From CAZOMR01 sp964580655 (lineage in GTDB: Bacteria > RBG-13-61-14 > CAZOMR01), in assembly GCA_964580655.1 (NCBI GenBank), contig CAZOMR010000188.1, positions 1-6,703 of the forward strand: DNA of 6,703 nt. Reading direction: 5' to 3'. This document shows, in pieces, positions 5,704 through 6,703 of this stretch; the stretch's first letter is position 1, and each line of letters starts with the position of its first letter. The notes under the pieces are model-generated. The model did no database searches. It worked only from the letters and a program-made list of their open reading frames with translations, and was not told the DNA's origin. The translations under genes were made by a program, and so were the position numbers.

Positions 5704-6543
5704 TCACCTTTGCGGGAATTCTTTGCCGGTGTATTCCTTCCACATCTCGCGGGCAAATACCTGTTGCCTGGCATTCTCTGCCTTTTCCTCCGGCATGACC
5801 TCCGGGCTTTGCGTAAGCACAAACTCCAGCATGTCCAGAGCCTTATCCTTGTTCCCTTCCCACCAATATATCCTGGCGAGGTAGGTGTAGTTATCAAAGT
5901 AGTTCGGCCATCTCTGGATATTATCAAGCAGGTCTTCTACTATGTATTCCGTCTTGAACCCGAACCTTTCGGTGAGCCATGATGGCATGCGCACGAACAC
6001 CTCGGAGCCGAAGCGCCGGGTGGCCCCATAAAAATAATACGGGTCCCTGCGGTCCACCCTTCCCATGTTGCCAAAAAGGGTTCCGCCCATCCACAAGCTA
6101 GAGAGTATCCCTCTCATCTCGCCTCCCGAGGCCATGTTCACCGTGTACCAGTACATTCCGCCAACGCTCCTGGGGTTGATCTCAAGCGCCTTCTCACCTG
6201 CGGCCATGCCTTTCTCGAAAAGCCCAAGCCGCTTTTGTCGCTCCTGCCTGCTCGCTTTTGGAAGGGCGTCCCCCCGCATCCAGCACCTCCAGGAGATCTG
6301 AATCCAGACCTCTTCGCTCTTCGGGTCCAGCTCAGCCGCCTCTTCCAGGAGAGCCAGAGCCTGGGTCAAGCTCTTATCATCCAGGGACTCTTTGAGGATG
6401 CACATTGCCTGATCATATAGCTTCCCGGCTTGCTCAAGTCGGCTTAAAGCGCTCTCGGCCCCTGAAAGGTAGTCAAAGGCGGCCGCTATCACCATGCCTA
6501 TGACAAGAACACCAATGATCCTTGATAAATGACGGTGTCTCAT
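5704..6543 (-). CDS. Membrane-anchored TPR-like repeat protein (TatT/RMDN-like pattern)
   Basis: This 279-residue first gene of the operon starts MRHRHLSR followed by a hydrophobic segment (IIGVLVIGMVIAAAFDYL, 9-26), a signal anchor that would place the rest in the periplasm or outside. The remainder looks all-helical with TPR-like helix pairs: ALALLEEAAELDPKSEEVW (62-80), AGEKALEINPRSVGGMYWY (115-133) and NYTYLARIYWWEGNKDKAL (218-236). The middle, with YYFYGATRRFG and VRMPSW, recalls TatT/RMDN-type TPR proteins, but this is a weak resemblance from memory and no function is assigned. The start at 6543 is preferred over ATGs at 6606 and 6561. It has AGGAGG (6551-6556) seven bases upstream and opens directly on the anchor, and the 6606 ATG would lie upstream of the predicted transcript start. 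TPR proteins usually scaffold protein contacts, so it may serve its operon partners, which is inference. Confidence 0.8.
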   Translation of the reverse strand: MRHRHLSRIIGVLVIGMVIAAAFDYLSGAESALSRLEQAGKLYDQAMCILKESLDDKSLTQALALLEEAAELDPKSEEVWIQISWRCWMRGDALPKASRQERQKRLGLFEKGMAAGEKALEINPRSVGGMYWYTVNMASGGEMRGILSSLWMGGTLFGNMGRVDRRDPYYFYGATRRFGSEVFVRMPSWLTERFGFKTEYIVEDLLDNIQRWPNYFDNYTYLARIYWWEGNKDKALDMLEFVLTQSPEVMPEEKAENARQQVFAREMWKEYTGKEFPQR

Positions 6544-6559
6544 GTTCGGTCCTCCTGCC

Positions 6560-6607
6560 ATTGAGATAGTCCGGATAGAATATGACACACTCCTGATCAG
6601 TCTCAAT
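6560..6607. promoter_or_regulatory. Inverted repeat and CTGATCAG palindrome at the operon start site
   Basis: ATTGAGA (6560-6566) and TCTCAAT (6601-6607) form a perfect 7-bp inverted repeat 34 bp apart, and the second arm overlaps the -10 box. CTGATCAG (6593-6600), an 8-bp palindrome, covers the predicted transcription start. Either could be an operator. Because the outer arm lies upstream of the start site, this is more likely a DNA site than an RNA hairpin. A chance occurrence is quite possible. Confidence 0.3.
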
Positions 6608-6635
6608 TATAAAAGTCCACGGAATATGTTGTCAA
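6606..6635 (-). promoter_or_regulatory. Consensus sigma-70 promoter of the TPR-macro-GH84 operon
   Basis: On the minus strand a perfect TTGACA (6630-6635) and a perfect TATAAT (6606-6611) are separated by 18 bp (6612-6629). Transcription should begin near 6599, giving a leader of about 56 nt that carries AGGAGG before the ATG at 6543. The quality of both hexamers predicts strong basal expression unless repressed. Confidence 0.75.
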
Positions 6636-6703
6636 GCATGAATTTATGAATGGGTGTGCGACATAAATGGTGACTTTTTTCATTCTCGGCCGTAGGGGCT
6701 CTG
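6636..6703. other. Right-edge intergenic DNA, no gene seen
   Basis: These 68 bases upstream of the operon promoter hold no supported gene on either strand. An ATG at 6667 on the plus strand stays open to the edge for only 12 codons and has no ribosome binding site. The sequence beyond the window is needed to know what flanks the operon. Confidence 0.4.

Noticed and set aside
5694..5927. 78-residue N-terminal extension of the macro-domain protein
   Set aside because: It lies out of frame over the 3' end of the TPR-like gene and is Arg/Cys-rich with no domain character; the ATG at 5693 has a ribosome binding site and starts at the domain boundary.
6544..6606. Upstream starts (6606 or 6561) for the TPR-like protein
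   Set aside because: The 6606 ATG lies before the predicted transcription start, and neither start improves on the AGGAGG-supported ATG at 6543, which opens directly on the membrane anchor.
6667..6703. Possible plus-strand gene start at the right edge
   Set aside because: Only 12 codons are visible, no ribosome binding site precedes the ATG, and nothing in the peptide is recognisable.

Overview
The window looks like a chromosomal fragment from a bacterium, probably from a poorly sampled lineage. Bacterial signs are sigma-70 type promoter boxes, Shine-Dalgarno sites and tightly packed genes. No gene allows a firm taxonomic call. Judged by eye, the long genes have fairly high GC, while the 2042-2912 segment is AT-richer.

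Layout. (1) Positions 1-384, minus strand: the first 128 codons of a membrane-anchored protein that runs off the left edge. (2) 385-547: a divergent intergenic region with a promoter in each direction and a 9-bp direct repeat between them. (3) 548-2041, plus strand: a complete SLC13/DASS (INDY/SdcS-like) sodium-coupled dicarboxylate-type transporter. (4) 2042-2231: an AT-rich gap with a 9-bp-period tandem repeat and a palindromic REP-like hairpin. (5) 2232-2871, minus strand: a complete MntA/HepT (MNT/HEPN) toxin-antitoxin pair with a 14-nt gene overlap. (6) 2885-2910: a second palindromic element. Its outer edge is an inverted, imperfect match to the hairpin on the other side of the toxin-antitoxin pair. 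(7) 2913-6543, minus strand: a compact three-gene operon. Its order is a membrane-anchored TPR-like protein, then a macro-domain protein (10-nt gap), then a secreted or anchored GH84 family glycosidase (9-nt gap). It is driven by a promoter with both consensus hexamers (TTGACA, 18-bp spacer, TATAAT) at 6606-6635.

How the genes work together. The minus-strand operon reads toward the toxin-antitoxin genes. No convincing terminator separates the GH84 gene from mntA, which starts 41 nt after the GH84 stop, so read-through is possible. The GH84 protein carries an F5/8-type (discoidin) domain and an FN3 domain in front of its catalytic domain. It probably removes N-acetylglucosamine from glycans or glycoproteins outside the cytoplasm. 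The macro-domain protein is expected to bind or hydrolyse ADP-ribose in the cytosol. I know of no pathway linking these three proteins. The transporter and the left-edge gene form a separate divergent pair.

The most interesting points are the toxin-antitoxin module bracketed by related inverted elements, the TPR/macro/GH84 operon, the near-leaderless start of the left-edge gene, and the direct repeat between the divergent promoters. No RNA gene, CRISPR array or transposase gene was seen.
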